Of a stretch of DNA of 19,342 nucleotides, positions 1-6,928 are shown piece after piece. A program made the translations under genes and the position numbers. The stretch is taken from contig JBAYVY010000022.1 in assembly GCA_041674345.1 (NCBI GenBank), positions 1-19,342 on the forward strand, given 5' to 3'. The stretch is from JBAYVY01 sp041674345 (GTDB lineage: Bacteria; Planctomycetota; Phycisphaerae; Phycisphaerales; Zrk34). The notes beneath the pieces are model-generated. The model was not told the DNA's origin and ran no database searches. It was given only the letters and a program-made list of their open reading frames with translations. Within the stretch, counting starts at the first letter, position 1. Each line of letters starts with the position of its first letter.

Positions 1-121
1 AAAACGGCGTTTTTGACCCAAAAACGAGGGTTGCAAGAGCCAAAATCGACCTTTTTCGTTAGCTTTCATTGGCTGACCCTCATTATTGGCTCAAAAACGG
101 CGATTCTCCGTGAACGGTTAC
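1..121 (-). mobile_element. Probable insertion-sequence terminus (IS66-like end)
   Basis: Read on the minus strand, this stretch begins GTAACCGTTCACGG (121 down to 108) exactly where alkaline phosphatase homology stops. A near-identical word, GTAGCCGTTCACGG, occurs on the plus strand at 19253-19266, so the two copies form an inverted pair facing out of the window. A GTAA start resembles the terminal inverted repeats of IS66-family elements, which is my reason for the family guess; no transposase is visible here. The stretch also holds short complementary words in interleaved order (26-31 with 76-81, 37-43 with 86-92) and two copies of AAAACGGCG (1-9, 96-104). No credible gene is seen. The junction is well supported, the family assignment less so. 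Confidence 0.5.
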
Positions 122-504
122 GCTTTTTCAAAGAAGGTGGTCAGGGGCTTGTCGTTGGTGGCCCAGTTGACTTCGCCGTCGTAGTTCTTCACGCCGGTGT
201 ACATCGCGGTGGCGGCGGACGCCGAGTCGGTGTAGTTGCTCATGGCGAAGGTCGCGTCGGTGCCGTTGAACATCAGCGATGAGTTGTAAGCCACCGGACG
301 ACTGGCGGAATAGGTTTGCATGGCGTATTGGGCGAAGCCGTTGCCTTCATAGATGGCCGTCGAGCCGCGATAATTATCCGTCGCCACGACCGAGTTGAAT
401 CCCTGACCGTCGCTGATCATCAGGATCACGTTCTTCGGAGCCGCGCTCGCCATGCTCGCGCTACCGGCCACAAGTGCCGCCGCCAAAACTTTCATCCGTT
501 TCAT
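118..504 (-). pseudogene. Secreted alkaline phosphatase, truncated by an insertion
   Basis: This is the N-terminal 128 residues of an alkaline phosphatase, a periplasmic metal-dependent phosphomonoesterase. Residues 1-22 form a signal peptide (MKRMK, then an alanine-rich hydrophobic core ending ASAA). NVILMISDGQGFNS carries the first metal-binding Asp, and the catalytic-serine motif appears as DSASAATAMYTGVK. Family members usually run to 400-500 residues, so the remaining metal ligands are missing. The frame stops at a TAA at 120-118 that is formed by the first bases (GTAA) of the candidate IS end, so the stop comes from the insertion and is not native. The start at 504 is chosen because GAAGGGAAAGG lies just upstream and the signal peptide begins there; a frame extension to 651 encodes no recognisable sequence. 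It is almost certainly non-functional unless the other part lies beyond the window and the element excises. Confidence 0.8.
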
Positions 505-597
505 ACCTTTCCCTTCAATCTTTCCAGACCACAACCACCGGCCCCGCGGCGGGAACATCCCGCGCGCATGACACCTTCGGGTCTCATCTTCAAGCCG

Positions 598-609
598 GAC
601 CATATGGTC
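598..609. promoter_or_regulatory. 12-bp perfect palindrome upstream of the alkaline phosphatase gene
   Basis: GACCATATGGTC is perfectly self-complementary and lies about 95 bases upstream of the phosphatase start codon. It could be an operator or simply a chance palindrome. It does not look like a PhoB box, which would be a pair of direct CTGTCA-like repeats. Confidence 0.25.
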
Positions 610-786
610 TGATTTATGAACAAACTTTGCCCGTGACGCAATGACACCCACGGGGGAGCTTCCATTCAGCTCTCTCGTCTGTTTCCCGACTAAGATATTA
701 CCCTTGGATAATTACCCCATGATTGCCGGTCTGTTTTTTAGACAATAAAGTTCAATTTAGATCGTGACGATGATCCCCGCGGCTTT

Positions 787-929
787 CAGGGCAAACGCAT
801 CTAAAATTTTATCCGCGTTTTTCTGTCCGTAGGGCCTATGAACAGAATTCACTCCATGTCCGTTCAGCGATCCGATCCTTGTTTTCTGAACGCTATGGCT
901 GATCGACTGATTTAGATGCGTTCGCCCTG
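787..929. repeat. Nested inverted-repeat element (MITE-like or structured RNA)
   Basis: The outer arms are 19 bases each: CAGGGCAAACGCATCTAAA at 787-805, and its reverse complement with one mismatch at 911-929. Inside lies a second perfect 7-base pair, CGTTCAG (861-867) and CTGAACG (886-892). The total length is 143 bases and there is no open reading frame of note. Such an arrangement fits a small non-autonomous element or a cruciform or RNA structure. No target-site duplication was identified. Confidence 0.5.
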
Positions 930-931
930 GG

Positions 932-957
932 CGGCTTTGTGTAGCGGCTTTGTGTAG
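932..957 (+). repeat. 13-bp tandem duplication
   Basis: CGGCTTTGTGTAG is present twice, back to back (932-944 and 945-957), immediately outside the right arm of the 787-929 element and about 75 bases upstream of the first ketoacyl-synthase gene. It looks like a recent slippage or insertion scar. Confidence 0.7.
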
Positions 958-1032
958 TGGAGCGATCCGCCGTTGGCGCGTACACTATCGCGCTGCGTTT
1001 TGCATTCGACGGACCTGTAAGGAACTTCATTC

Positions 1033-2325
1033 ATGGCGCGACGTGTGTTTGTGACGGGATTGGGCGTGGTATCGGCGGCGGGAATCGGCATCGAACCGCT
1101 GTGGGCGGCGGTGACGAGCGGCCAATCGAAACTCGCGCCCATCACATCGTTCGACCCGGCGGGCTTCGACGTGCGGATCGCCGGCGAAGTCGCCGATTTC
1201 AAGGCCAACAAAATCGTGCCCAAAAGCTATCGCAAAGCCACGAAGGTGATGGCGCGCGACATCGAACTGGCGGTGGGGGCGGCGGATGGCGCGGTGCGGA
1301 ATGCGGGGTTGATTACGCCGGGAATCGAAAGCGAGCAGCCGCGCACTTACGAAGGCCCGCGCACCGGCGCGCACATCGGGGCGGGCCTGATCGCGGCTGA
1401 ACTGGATGAACTGGCCGGCGCCTTGGCGAGCAGCCGGGACGCGGGCGGCAAGTTCGACATTCATCACTGGGGCGGCGCGGGGATGATGAATCTGACGCCG
1501 CTGTGGTTGCTGAAGTATCTGCCGAACATGCTGGCGTGCCACGTGACGATCATTCACGACTGTCAGGGGCCGAGCAATACGATCACCTGCGGCGAGGCGT
1601 CGGGGGGATTGAGCATCGCCGAGTCGGTGCGCGTGTTGCAGCGCGACAAAGCGGACCTGTGCTTCTGCGGCGGGGCGGAGAGCAAGATCAACCCGATGGC
1701 GTTTTACCGGCAAATCATGACCGGGCGATTGTCGGGCAAGGGCGAAGTCAAACCATTCGATCAAAGCGCATCGGGCACGCTGATCGGCGAAGGCGGCGGC
1801 ATCATCACCATCGAAGCCCAAGACACGCTGAAAGCGCGCGGCGGCAGGGCCTACGCGGCGATACTCGGCTACGGGGCGAGCATGTCGCTTTCATCCCGCA
1901 GCGGGATTGATGCCGAACCGGACGGCGAGGGTTTGGCGGGGGCGATGATGCAGGCGCTGGCCGACGCATCGGTGAAGGCCGGCGACATCAGCGCGATCGT
2001 CGCTTACGGTTCGGGCAACCCGGCGCATGATCGCGGCGAGGCGGCGGCATTGAAGCGCGTGTTCGGCCAAGCGATCCCCGCGACGTTTTCCAGCAAGCCG
2101 TACATCGGCAACTGCGGCGCGGGTGCGGGCGGGATTGATGTGGCGATCGGCTGCAAGATGATCGCCGAGCAGGTGATGCCGGCGGTGATCGGATGCGAAA
2201 CGCCGATCGACGGCATGAGCAGCGCGAAGAGCGCGGCGTCGCATTCGGCGACGATCAACCACGTACTGGTCGTTTCAACGTCATTGGGCGGGCAAAACGT
2301 GGCGATTGTTCTGGGCAGGGTGTAA
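1033..2325 (+). CDS. Ketoacyl-synthase-like protein lacking catalytic residues (KS-beta / chain-length-factor-like)
   Basis: The 430-residue protein has the thiolase fold of 3-oxoacyl-ACP synthases from end to end, starting VFVTGLGVVSAAGIG and ending in a GGQN motif. Aligned without gaps to the intact synthase encoded at 2994-4286, the nucleophilic Cys is replaced by Glu188 (GPSNTITCGEASGG), the first catalytic His by Tyr325 (AYGSGNP) and the second by Asn360 (YIGNCGAGAGG). Loss of the nucleophile is typical of KS-beta (chain-length factor) subunits, which usually carry Gln there and act by forming a heterodimer with an active KS-alpha. By inference it partners the 2994-4286 synthase, which has the same length of 430 residues. 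Cys186 lies two residues before the active-site position and is unlikely to substitute. The start is supported by AAGGA nine bases upstream. The gene ends two bases before the next start codon, so it leads a coupled operon. Confidence 0.85.
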   Translation: MARRVFVTGLGVVSAAGIGIEPLWAAVTSGQSKLAPITSFDPAGFDVRIAGEVADFKANKIVPKSYRKATKVMARDIELAVGAADGAVRNAGLITPGIESEQPRTYEGPRTGAHIGAGLIAAELDELAGALASSRDAGGKFDIHHWGGAGMMNLTPLWLLKYLPNMLACHVTIIHDCQGPSNTITCGEASGGLSIAESVRVLQRDKADLCFCGGAESKINPMAFYRQIMTGRLSGKGEVKPFDQSASGTLIGEGGGIITIEAQDTLKARGGRAYAAILGYGASMSLSSRSGIDAEPDGEGLAGAMMQALADASVKAGDISAIVAYGSGNPAHDRGEAAALKRVFGQAIPATFSSKPYIGNCGAGAGGIDVAIGCKMIAEQVMPAVIGCETPIDGMSSAKSAASHSATINHVLVVSTSLGGQNVAIVLGRV

Positions 2326-2327
2326 GC

Positions 2328-2663
2328 ATGATTCGCATTGACGAACCGCACATCCCGGCTGTGATTCGGCGGAAACTCAGCGAGTTGGAAGCGCTGTGCC
2401 GGAAGAATTACGTGCGCCGGCTGGACGTGTTCGGCTCGGCGTTGCGGGATGACTTCGACCCGTCGAACAGCGATCTGGATTTCATAGTTGATTTCCGTGA
2501 CGATGCGCCACCGGGCGGACTGCATGGGCCGTACTTCACGCTGTTGTTTGATTTGAAGGATTTATTCGGGCGGGAGATCGACCTGGTGGAATACGTCGCC
2601 GTGCGAAATCCTTATTTCCGCAAAGAACTGGATGAAACGCGAGTGCCGATTTATGCCGAATGA
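2328..2663 (+). CDS. mntA: MntA-type nucleotidyltransferase, antitoxin of a HepT/MntA pair
   Basis: The 111-residue protein is a minimal nucleotidyltransferase of the MNT family. GSALRDDFDPSNSDLDF carries the GS signature (36-37) and the paired metal-binding Asp residues (49 and 51); the third Asp is at 85 in REIDLVEYV. In characterised HepT/MntA systems the MNT protein neutralises the HEPN toxin by adding AMP to a tyrosine of its RX4HXY motif. The gene begins two bases after the stop of the upstream ketoacyl-synthase-like gene and overlaps the following HEPN gene by 11 bases, so translation is probably coupled on both sides. It lies in the middle of a lipid or polyketide-type operon, which is unusual. 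Confidence 0.85.
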   Translation: MIRIDEPHIPAVIRRKLSELEALCRKNYVRRLDVFGSALRDDFDPSNSDLDFIVDFRDDAPPGGLHGPYFTLLFDLKDLFGREIDLVEYVAVRNPYFRKELDETRVPIYAE

Positions 2664-2997
2664 TGTCAAAACATGGTTGTGGGACATTCATGAGGCGCTG
2701 TCGCTGATTTCAAACGCGACGGCGGGAATGCCGCTGGAGACGTACCGCCGGGACCGAGTGATCAAAGCGGCGGTGGAGCGGCAGTTCACAATCATCGGTG
2801 AAGCACTCAATCGAATTCGCAGGACCGAGCCGCAAACTTTCGACCAAATCGACGCGGCAAAACAGATCGTCGGTTTTCGCAATATCCTCGTTCACGGTTA
2901 CGACATCATCAAAGACGACATTGTGTGGCGAATGATTCAGGAAGACGTTCCCGTTTTGCTGACACAAAGTCAGAAGTTGTTGGATTCACGCAAATGA
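2653..2997 (+). CDS. hepT: HepT-type HEPN ribonuclease toxin
   Basis: The 114-residue protein belongs to the HEPN (DUF86) family of all-helical ribonuclease toxins. The decisive motif is RNILVHGY, with Arg76, His81 and Tyr83 matching RX4HXY exactly. Arg and His form the RNase site, and the Tyr is the residue AMPylated by MntA in the known system. The start at 2653 (MPNDVKTW) is preferred over an in-frame ATG at 2632 because it fits the family N-terminus and gives a short 11-base overlap with mntA. The stop codon overlaps the start of the next gene as ATGA (2994-2997), so toxin translation is physically tied to that of the active ketoacyl synthase. Its motif is intact, so it is presumably functional. 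Confidence 0.85.
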   Translation: MPNDVKTWLWDIHEALSLISNATAGMPLETYRRDRVIKAAVERQFTIIGEALNRIRRTEPQTFDQIDAAKQIVGFRNILVHGYDIIKDDIVWRMIQEDVPVLLTQSQKLLDSRK

Positions 2998-4286
2998 ACA
3001 ATTCCTCCCGCATCGTCATTACCGGCATCGGTTGGGTCACGCCGCTGGGCCACGACATCGAGAGCGTCTGGCAAAAGATGCTCGACGGTCGGTCGGCGAT
3101 CACGCGCACCGACCGCTTCGACGCTTCGACGTTCCCCACGACCTTCAGCGCGCAGGTGCGCGATTACGACCCCCGGAAGTTTGTGAAACACCCGGAATAC
3201 CACGAACACGTCGGCCACAACACGGCCTTCGCGCTGGGCGCGGCGCGACAGGCGTGGGCGTCGGCGGGTCTGGACGATGCAAAGATCGACCCGCATCGTG
3301 TCGGCATTTATCTGGGCAGCGGCGAAGGGTCGCTGGACTTCGACAACTACGTGGCGACGGCGCTGGCCGGTTGGCGGGAGGACAAACAGGCGGTTGATTC
3401 GGTGAAATGGGCGGCGGCGGCGAAGGCGAGTTTCACGCTGGAACGTGAGGTCGAGCAGGAGCCGAACATGCCGCTGCATCATCTGGCGATGGAACTGGGA
3501 GCGCGCGGGCCGGGCTACAACTGCCTGACCGCTTGTGCCGCCAGCACGCAGGCGATCGGCGAAGCGGTCGAGATATTGCGGCGCGGCCACGCTGATGTCA
3601 TGGTGTCCGGCGGGGCGCACACGATGATTCACCCGTTCGGCGTGACGGGCTTCAACCGGCTGACCGCCCTGTCCACGCGCAATGACGATCCGGCCACCGC
3701 CTCGCGCCCGTTCAACCGCACACGCAACGGCTTCGTGCTGGGCGAAGGCGCGGGCATGGTGATACTCGAAACCCTCGAACACGCGCAATCGCGCGGCGCG
3801 AAAATCATGGCGGAAATCATCGGTTACGGTTCGTCGGCCGACGCCTTCCGCATCACCGACATGCACCCCGAAGCGCGAGGCCCGATCGCCTCGATGAAAC
3901 AGGCGATGGATGAGGCGGGGCTGACGATTCACGACATTGATTACATTTCCGCCCACGGCACGAGCACCGAGGAAAACGACAAGAACGAGACGCGCGCGAT
4001 CAAGGCGGTGTTCGGCGATCACGCGAAGCGCGTGCCGATCAGCAGCATCAAGAGCATGATCGGCCACCTGATCGCCGCGGCGGGATCGGTGGAGTTGATT
4101 ACGTGCGTACTGGCGATCCGCGATCAGATGATTCCGCCGACGATCAACCAGATCGACCCGGACCCGGATTTGGACTTGGACTACGTGCCGAACAAGGGCC
4201 GCGCCGCGAAAGTGAACGTGTGCCTGAGCAACAGCTTCGGTTTCGGCGGACAGAATGACACGCTGATTGTTAAAAGATTTGAATAG
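2994..4286 (+). CDS. 3-oxoacyl-ACP synthase, KAS II / KS-alpha type, catalytically intact
   Basis: This 430-residue condensing enzyme has the complete Cys-His-His triad: Cys181 in LTACAAS, His321 in AHGTST and His358 in IGHLIAAAG, with the structural Lys at 353 and a terminal GFGGQN motif. It would condense malonyl-ACP with an acyl-ACP in the cytoplasm. It could be FabF of general fatty-acid synthesis, but the upstream KS-beta-like gene suggests a dedicated alpha/beta pair for a special lipid or polyketide. The start overlaps the hepT stop as ATGA, and no ribosome-binding site is visible, so it depends on translational coupling. No acyl carrier protein, ketoreductase or dehydratase gene is adjacent in this window. 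One CCCCCGGAAGT word lies within the gene (3170-3180). Confidence 0.88.
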   Translation: MNNSSRIVITGIGWVTPLGHDIESVWQKMLDGRSAITRTDRFDASTFPTTFSAQVRDYDPRKFVKHPEYHEHVGHNTAFALGAARQAWASAGLDDAKIDPHRVGIYLGSGEGSLDFDNYVATALAGWREDKQAVDSVKWAAAAKASFTLEREVEQEPNMPLHHLAMELGARGPGYNCLTACAASTQAIGEAVEILRRGHADVMVSGGAHTMIHPFGVTGFNRLTALSTRNDDPATASRPFNRTRNGFVLGEGAGMVILETLEHAQSRGAKIMAEIIGYGSSADAFRITDMHPEARGPIASMKQAMDEAGLTIHDIDYISAHGTSTEENDKNETRAIKAVFGDHAKRVPISSIKSMIGHLIAAAGSVELITCVLAIRDQMIPPTINQIDPDPDLDLDYVPNKGRAAKVNVCLSNSFGFGGQNDTLIVKRFE

Positions 4287-4294
4287 AAAAATTG

Positions 4295-4434
4295 AACCGC
4301 AGAGGCGCAGAGACGCAGAGGGGAAAAAGCAGAACACCAGGACAGCAGAAAAGCAGAACAGATTGTCGGCGCGGACCCATGCTCTGCTGTTTTGCTTTTC
4401 TGCTTCATCTCTGCGTCTCTGCGTCTCTGCGGTT
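4295..4434. repeat. Long hairpin built of tandem 8-base units, downstream of the ketoacyl synthase
   Basis: Arms of 26 bases at 4295-4320 and 4409-4434 are reverse complements with one mismatch, and each is made of the repeating unit GCAGAGAC. A second, inner pair (about 4343-4361 with 4384-4403) is again built of 8-base units, this time AGCAGAAC-like. The element starts nine bases after the stop codon, where it could act as a transcription terminator or an mRNA-stabilising hairpin. A hairpin of the same architecture lies at 13437-13514. No gene is seen between 4287 and 4464. Confidence 0.8.
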
Positions 4435-4464
4435 AGTTTTCATCTTGTCGGTTCAATCTGAAAT

Positions 4465-5139
4465 ATGACACGTCGTGCCCGCATAGTTCGCATCATCGGC
4501 TTCATCGCGCTGGCGTTGATCGTGGCGCTGTCGCTGGCCGGGTTCATCGGCTGGCGGAAGTGGCATGCGGTGCCGGGCTACTGGCATGTGGCGGCGAAGG
4601 GAACGGAGGCGGACGCGGCGCGGGCCGAGCGATTCGAGAACTGGGTCGCCTCCGAATTCACCACCGTCCGCCCATCGCCCGCCCCAATATGGTCGATCCA
4701 ACTCAATGCCGACCAGATCAACCAGTGGCTCGTCGAGCAGATGCCCCGGTGGGCGGCGAATCAGAACATCAAGCTGCCGACGTGGCTGGAACATCCGATG
4801 GTGGCGATGGAACACGACCGGCTGATCGTCGCGGCACAGGTACGCCGGGGCGAATTGACGCAGATCGTGTCCCTGGTCTATCGACCTTCAACACGGAAGA
4901 ACGGACCTGTCGAATTGGACCTCGTGACGATTCGCGGCGGAACGCTGGGTCTGCCGGCGGGCGCGCTGATGGATGTGATGCTCGAACAGGTCCAACCCGA
5001 TGAACGCGAGAAACTGCGATCACAGCTTCAGCACATCCCACTGCGGATCAAATTGTCGGACAAGCGACACGTGGTTGTGGAACAGATGATCGTGGAGAGC
5101 GGCAGCGTGACGATGAGGTGTCGGACGGAAGGGAAATGA
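4465..5139 (+). CDS. Membrane-anchored protein of unknown function
   Basis: The 224-residue product has a basic N-terminus followed by one hydrophobic segment (about residues 8-28, IVRIIGFIALALIVALSLAG) and then a soluble region that would lie outside the cytoplasmic membrane. The soluble part alternates short hydrophobic strands (LNADQINQWLVEQ, DRLIVAAQVRRGELTQIVSLVYRP, VELDLVTIRGGTLGLPAGAL). This recalls the layout of YpmS-like (DUF2140) proteins: an N-terminal anchor, then a lipid-binding-like beta sheet. That resemblance is weak and I would not name a function. No ribosome-binding site is obvious at this ATG. It follows the ketoacyl-synthase operon on the same strand, separated by the 4295-4434 hairpin. 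Confidence 0.7.
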   Translation: MTRRARIVRIIGFIALALIVALSLAGFIGWRKWHAVPGYWHVAAKGTEADAARAERFENWVASEFTTVRPSPAPIWSIQLNADQINQWLVEQMPRWAANQNIKLPTWLEHPMVAMEHDRLIVAAQVRRGELTQIVSLVYRPSTRKNGPVELDLVTIRGGTLGLPAGALMDVMLEQVQPDEREKLRSQLQHIPLRIKLSDKRHVVVEQMIVESGSVTMRCRTEGK

Positions 5140-5185
5140 AGTTTCAAGTTTATCGCATGATTCATGGGATGCTGGTCTTGGACGG

Positions 5186-5440
5186 ATGGCAGGTCGGCCG
5201 CGACCGGCGTGCGGCAAGACGATTTCGCCGACGTTCGTGCAACAGATGTTGAACGACACGGCGAAGATGAAGCCGTACCGCACGAGCATGAAGATCGACG
5301 CCGACGAGAGCCGGGAAATGGAGATCGAAACGATGTTCGGCAACCCGCTGCGCGCGGCGCGGGAGCGGGGGGTGGAGATGGTGAGGATCGGGATGCTGTA
5401 CGATCAATTATATTTCATGGAGTCGGCGTATTGTTCTTGA
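5186..5440 (+). pseudogene. C-terminal remnant of a 2-dehydropantoate 2-reductase (PanE/ApbA family)
   Basis: From about residue 10 onward the reading frame matches the end of ketopantoate reductases: PYRTSMKIDADESREMEIE is the conserved substrate-binding helix region, followed by GNPLRAARERGVEMVRIGML, the usual tail. The N-terminal NADPH-binding Rossmann domain (about 200 residues, GxGxxG) is absent. The space upstream is only 47 bases before the preceding gene ends. The first residues (MAGRPRPA) are not conserved. It is therefore most likely a decayed fragment. A short expressed protein is possible but would lack catalysis. Confidence 0.65.
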
Positions 5441-5471
5441 AAAATAACCTGTTTTAGGATATCGTGGGAAT

Positions 5472-6275
5472 ATGGAGGCAGTTGCGGCAATGACTGAACT
5501 TGGATTATTCACAATTGAGGAAACCGGCAGGCGTCGCGTGCAGGGAGGCAAGGCGACGACTGATGTGCTTCTGTCCGCGCACGTCGGCGGCAATTCCGAA
5601 CTGTTTCCCAAGATACTTGACCTGCATGTTCCCGTGGGCAGTGTGATCGCCGACGTGACGTACGGTTCGGGGGTATTCTGGCGAAACATTCCGAAAGGCA
5701 AGTATGTTTTGCACGCCACGGACATCGCCGACGGCGTGGACTGTCGCAAATTGCCGTATGACGCGGCATCATTGGATTGCGTCGTGCTTGATCCGCCGTA
5801 CATGGAAGGTTTTTTCCGAAAGTCGAAACAGCACAAAGCCGGGAGCGGGACGCATTCGGCTTTTCGCAATTACTATTCCAACGGCGATGAGCAAGCCGAG
5901 GGAACCGCCAAATGGCATCAGGCCGTGACGGACTTGTATTTCAAGGCGGGATACGAAGCGCATCGGGTCTTGAAGGACCACGGCATTCTGATCGTCAAAT
6001 GTCAGGATGAAGTCAGCGCCAATCGGCAATGGCTGACACACATCGAGATTTACAACGAATACGCAACGATGGGTTTTTACTGCAAGGATCTGTTCGTGGT
6101 GGTGCGGGAGAATCGGCCCGTCGTCGCCCGCCTCAAGCAACAGGTTCATGCCAGAAAAAATCACTCTTACTTCATGGTGTTCGTGAAATGCCCGGCTGGG
6201 AAAACAAGTCAGCGCTTGCGATCCCGCGCAATCGCGTCGAGCAACGGAAATGGATCGGCTGAAAACGGCGGCTGA
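5472..6275 (+). CDS. DNA adenine-N6 or cytosine-N4 methyltransferase of a restriction-modification module
   Basis: The 267-residue protein shows amino-methyltransferase motifs: motif I as DVTYGSGVFW (about residues 60-69, SAM binding) and catalytic motif IV as DPPYMEGFF (about 107-115). With motif I before DPPY and the longest remaining region after DPPY, the order is gamma-like. DPPY implies transfer to an exocyclic amino group, not to cytosine C5. The target sequence cannot be read from this. An alternative start at 5490 has GGAGG eleven bases upstream and may be the real one. The last 67 bases overlap the convergent endonuclease gene, which supports a paired restriction-modification role protecting the host site. 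Confidence 0.85.
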   Translation: MEAVAAMTELGLFTIEETGRRRVQGGKATTDVLLSAHVGGNSELFPKILDLHVPVGSVIADVTYGSGVFWRNIPKGKYVLHATDIADGVDCRKLPYDAASLDCVVLDPPYMEGFFRKSKQHKAGSGTHSAFRNYYSNGDEQAEGTAKWHQAVTDLYFKAGYEAHRVLKDHGILIVKCQDEVSANRQWLTHIEIYNEYATMGFYCKDLFVVVRENRPVVARLKQQVHARKNHSYFMVFVKCPAGKTSQRLRSRAIASSNGNGSAENGG

Positions 6276-6928
6276 GGCGGCCACGTGATCGGGACCAGCG
6301 ACGCAAGCAGTTGTTGGCGCTGCGCCTTGGTGTATTTCGAGTAGGTGGATCGCGGCAAATCCTCGTTGCGGGCGAACGCGAAGTTCCACTTGCCCTCGAA
6401 CCCGAAGCAATTGATCGCCAGCAGATCGAACTCACCACATAGCAGACAGGTGGTGCTTAATTTGCTGCCGTTTTTGAACTGTACGATTCTGCGATCGCTC
6501 CCGTCACATTGCGCCTTGCCGGACCATGTTCCATCGGAGTTTTCGCGGATGGAATTGGTTTGCAGGGATTTGACCTCGATGGAAAACTCCAGTCCCTTGT
6601 AAACGATGACGCGATCCCCTTTCTTTTTTCGGTTGTGGTCATCCGGCTTGACGGCATATGAGACGTCGGGATGCTTCAGCCACAAGTGTGTGAATTGAAA
6701 CTCGGCCACATAGCCGAACAACATGCCGCGCAAACTGGGGCTTTGGTCAACCAGAGTCGTCAAATCGTGTGCGGAGATGTTCCAGCGATGAAGGATGGTT
6801 TCGGCGGCCTGGGCATCGGTACCGGGGGCCGCCGCGCGCAGGTCGGGCAGCGCGTCCAGAAGGATTTCAACTTCGTCGGGTTTGAGACGAAGGCGTTCGA
6901 GAATTTCTTTCGCGGTGGTGATGGGGCA
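6209..6928 (-). CDS. Putative PD-(D/E)XK restriction endonuclease, 5' end frameshifted
   Basis: About 239 residues can be read, from PITTAKEILERLRLKPDEVE to DAIARDRKR. GDRVIVYKGLEFSIEVKSLQ has the Asp...Glu-X-Lys pattern (IEVK) of PD-(D/E)XK nucleases, and the position opposite a DNA methyltransferase makes a type II endonuclease the likely role. I do not recognise the specific family. No ATG, GTG or TTG lies at or near the start of the conserved frame. Instead, the upstream XRE frame reads ATG CCC C at 6929-6923, and removing one C from that C4 run would give MPITTAKEIL in continuous frame with XRE. So it is either an XRE-nuclease fusion broken by a frameshift (real or sequencing error), a programmed slip, or translation from a non-standard start. 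The longer open frame to 7042 is only the out-of-frame reading of the XRE gene. Confidence 0.7.
   Translation of the reverse strand, partial: CPITTAKEILERLRLKPDEVEILLDALPDLRAAAPGTDAQAAETILHRWNISAHDLTTLVDQSPSLRGMLFGYVAEFQFTHLWLKHPDVSYAVKPDDHNRKKKGDRVIVYKGLEFSIEVKSLQTNSIRENSDGTWSGKAQCDGSDRRIVQFKNGSKLSTTCLLCGEFDLLAINCFGFEGKWNFAFARNEDLPRSTYSKYTKAQRQQLLASLVPITWPPQPPFSADPFPLLDAIARDRKR

Larger units (their letters stand above)
505..1032. other. Non-coding region between alkaline phosphatase and the ketoacyl-synthase operon
   Basis: No credible gene is seen in these 528 bases. The region contains a perfect 12-base palindrome (598-609), a T-run hairpin (GTCT, seven bases, AGAC) near 735-749, a nested inverted-repeat element (787-929) and a 13-base tandem duplication (932-957). 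The ribosome-binding site of the next gene (AAGGA, 1019-1023) lies at its right edge. Promoters for both flanking genes must lie here, but I could not pick a convincing -35/-10 pair for either. Confidence 0.6.

Noticed and set aside
735..749. Rho-independent terminator near a T-run hairpin
   Set aside because: The stem is only four base pairs, the T-run is in the loop, and no plus-strand gene ends nearby.
1033..4286. A type II polyketide gene cluster
   Set aside because: The KS-alpha/KS-beta pair is suggestive, but no acyl carrier protein, ketoreductase, cyclase or phosphopantetheinyl transferase is visible, so a polyketide product cannot be claimed.
2970..4337. 455-codon open frame on the minus strand opposite the active ketoacyl synthase
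   Set aside because: It is an arginine- and histidine-rich shadow of a well-supported gene, with no recognisable motif and no start signal.
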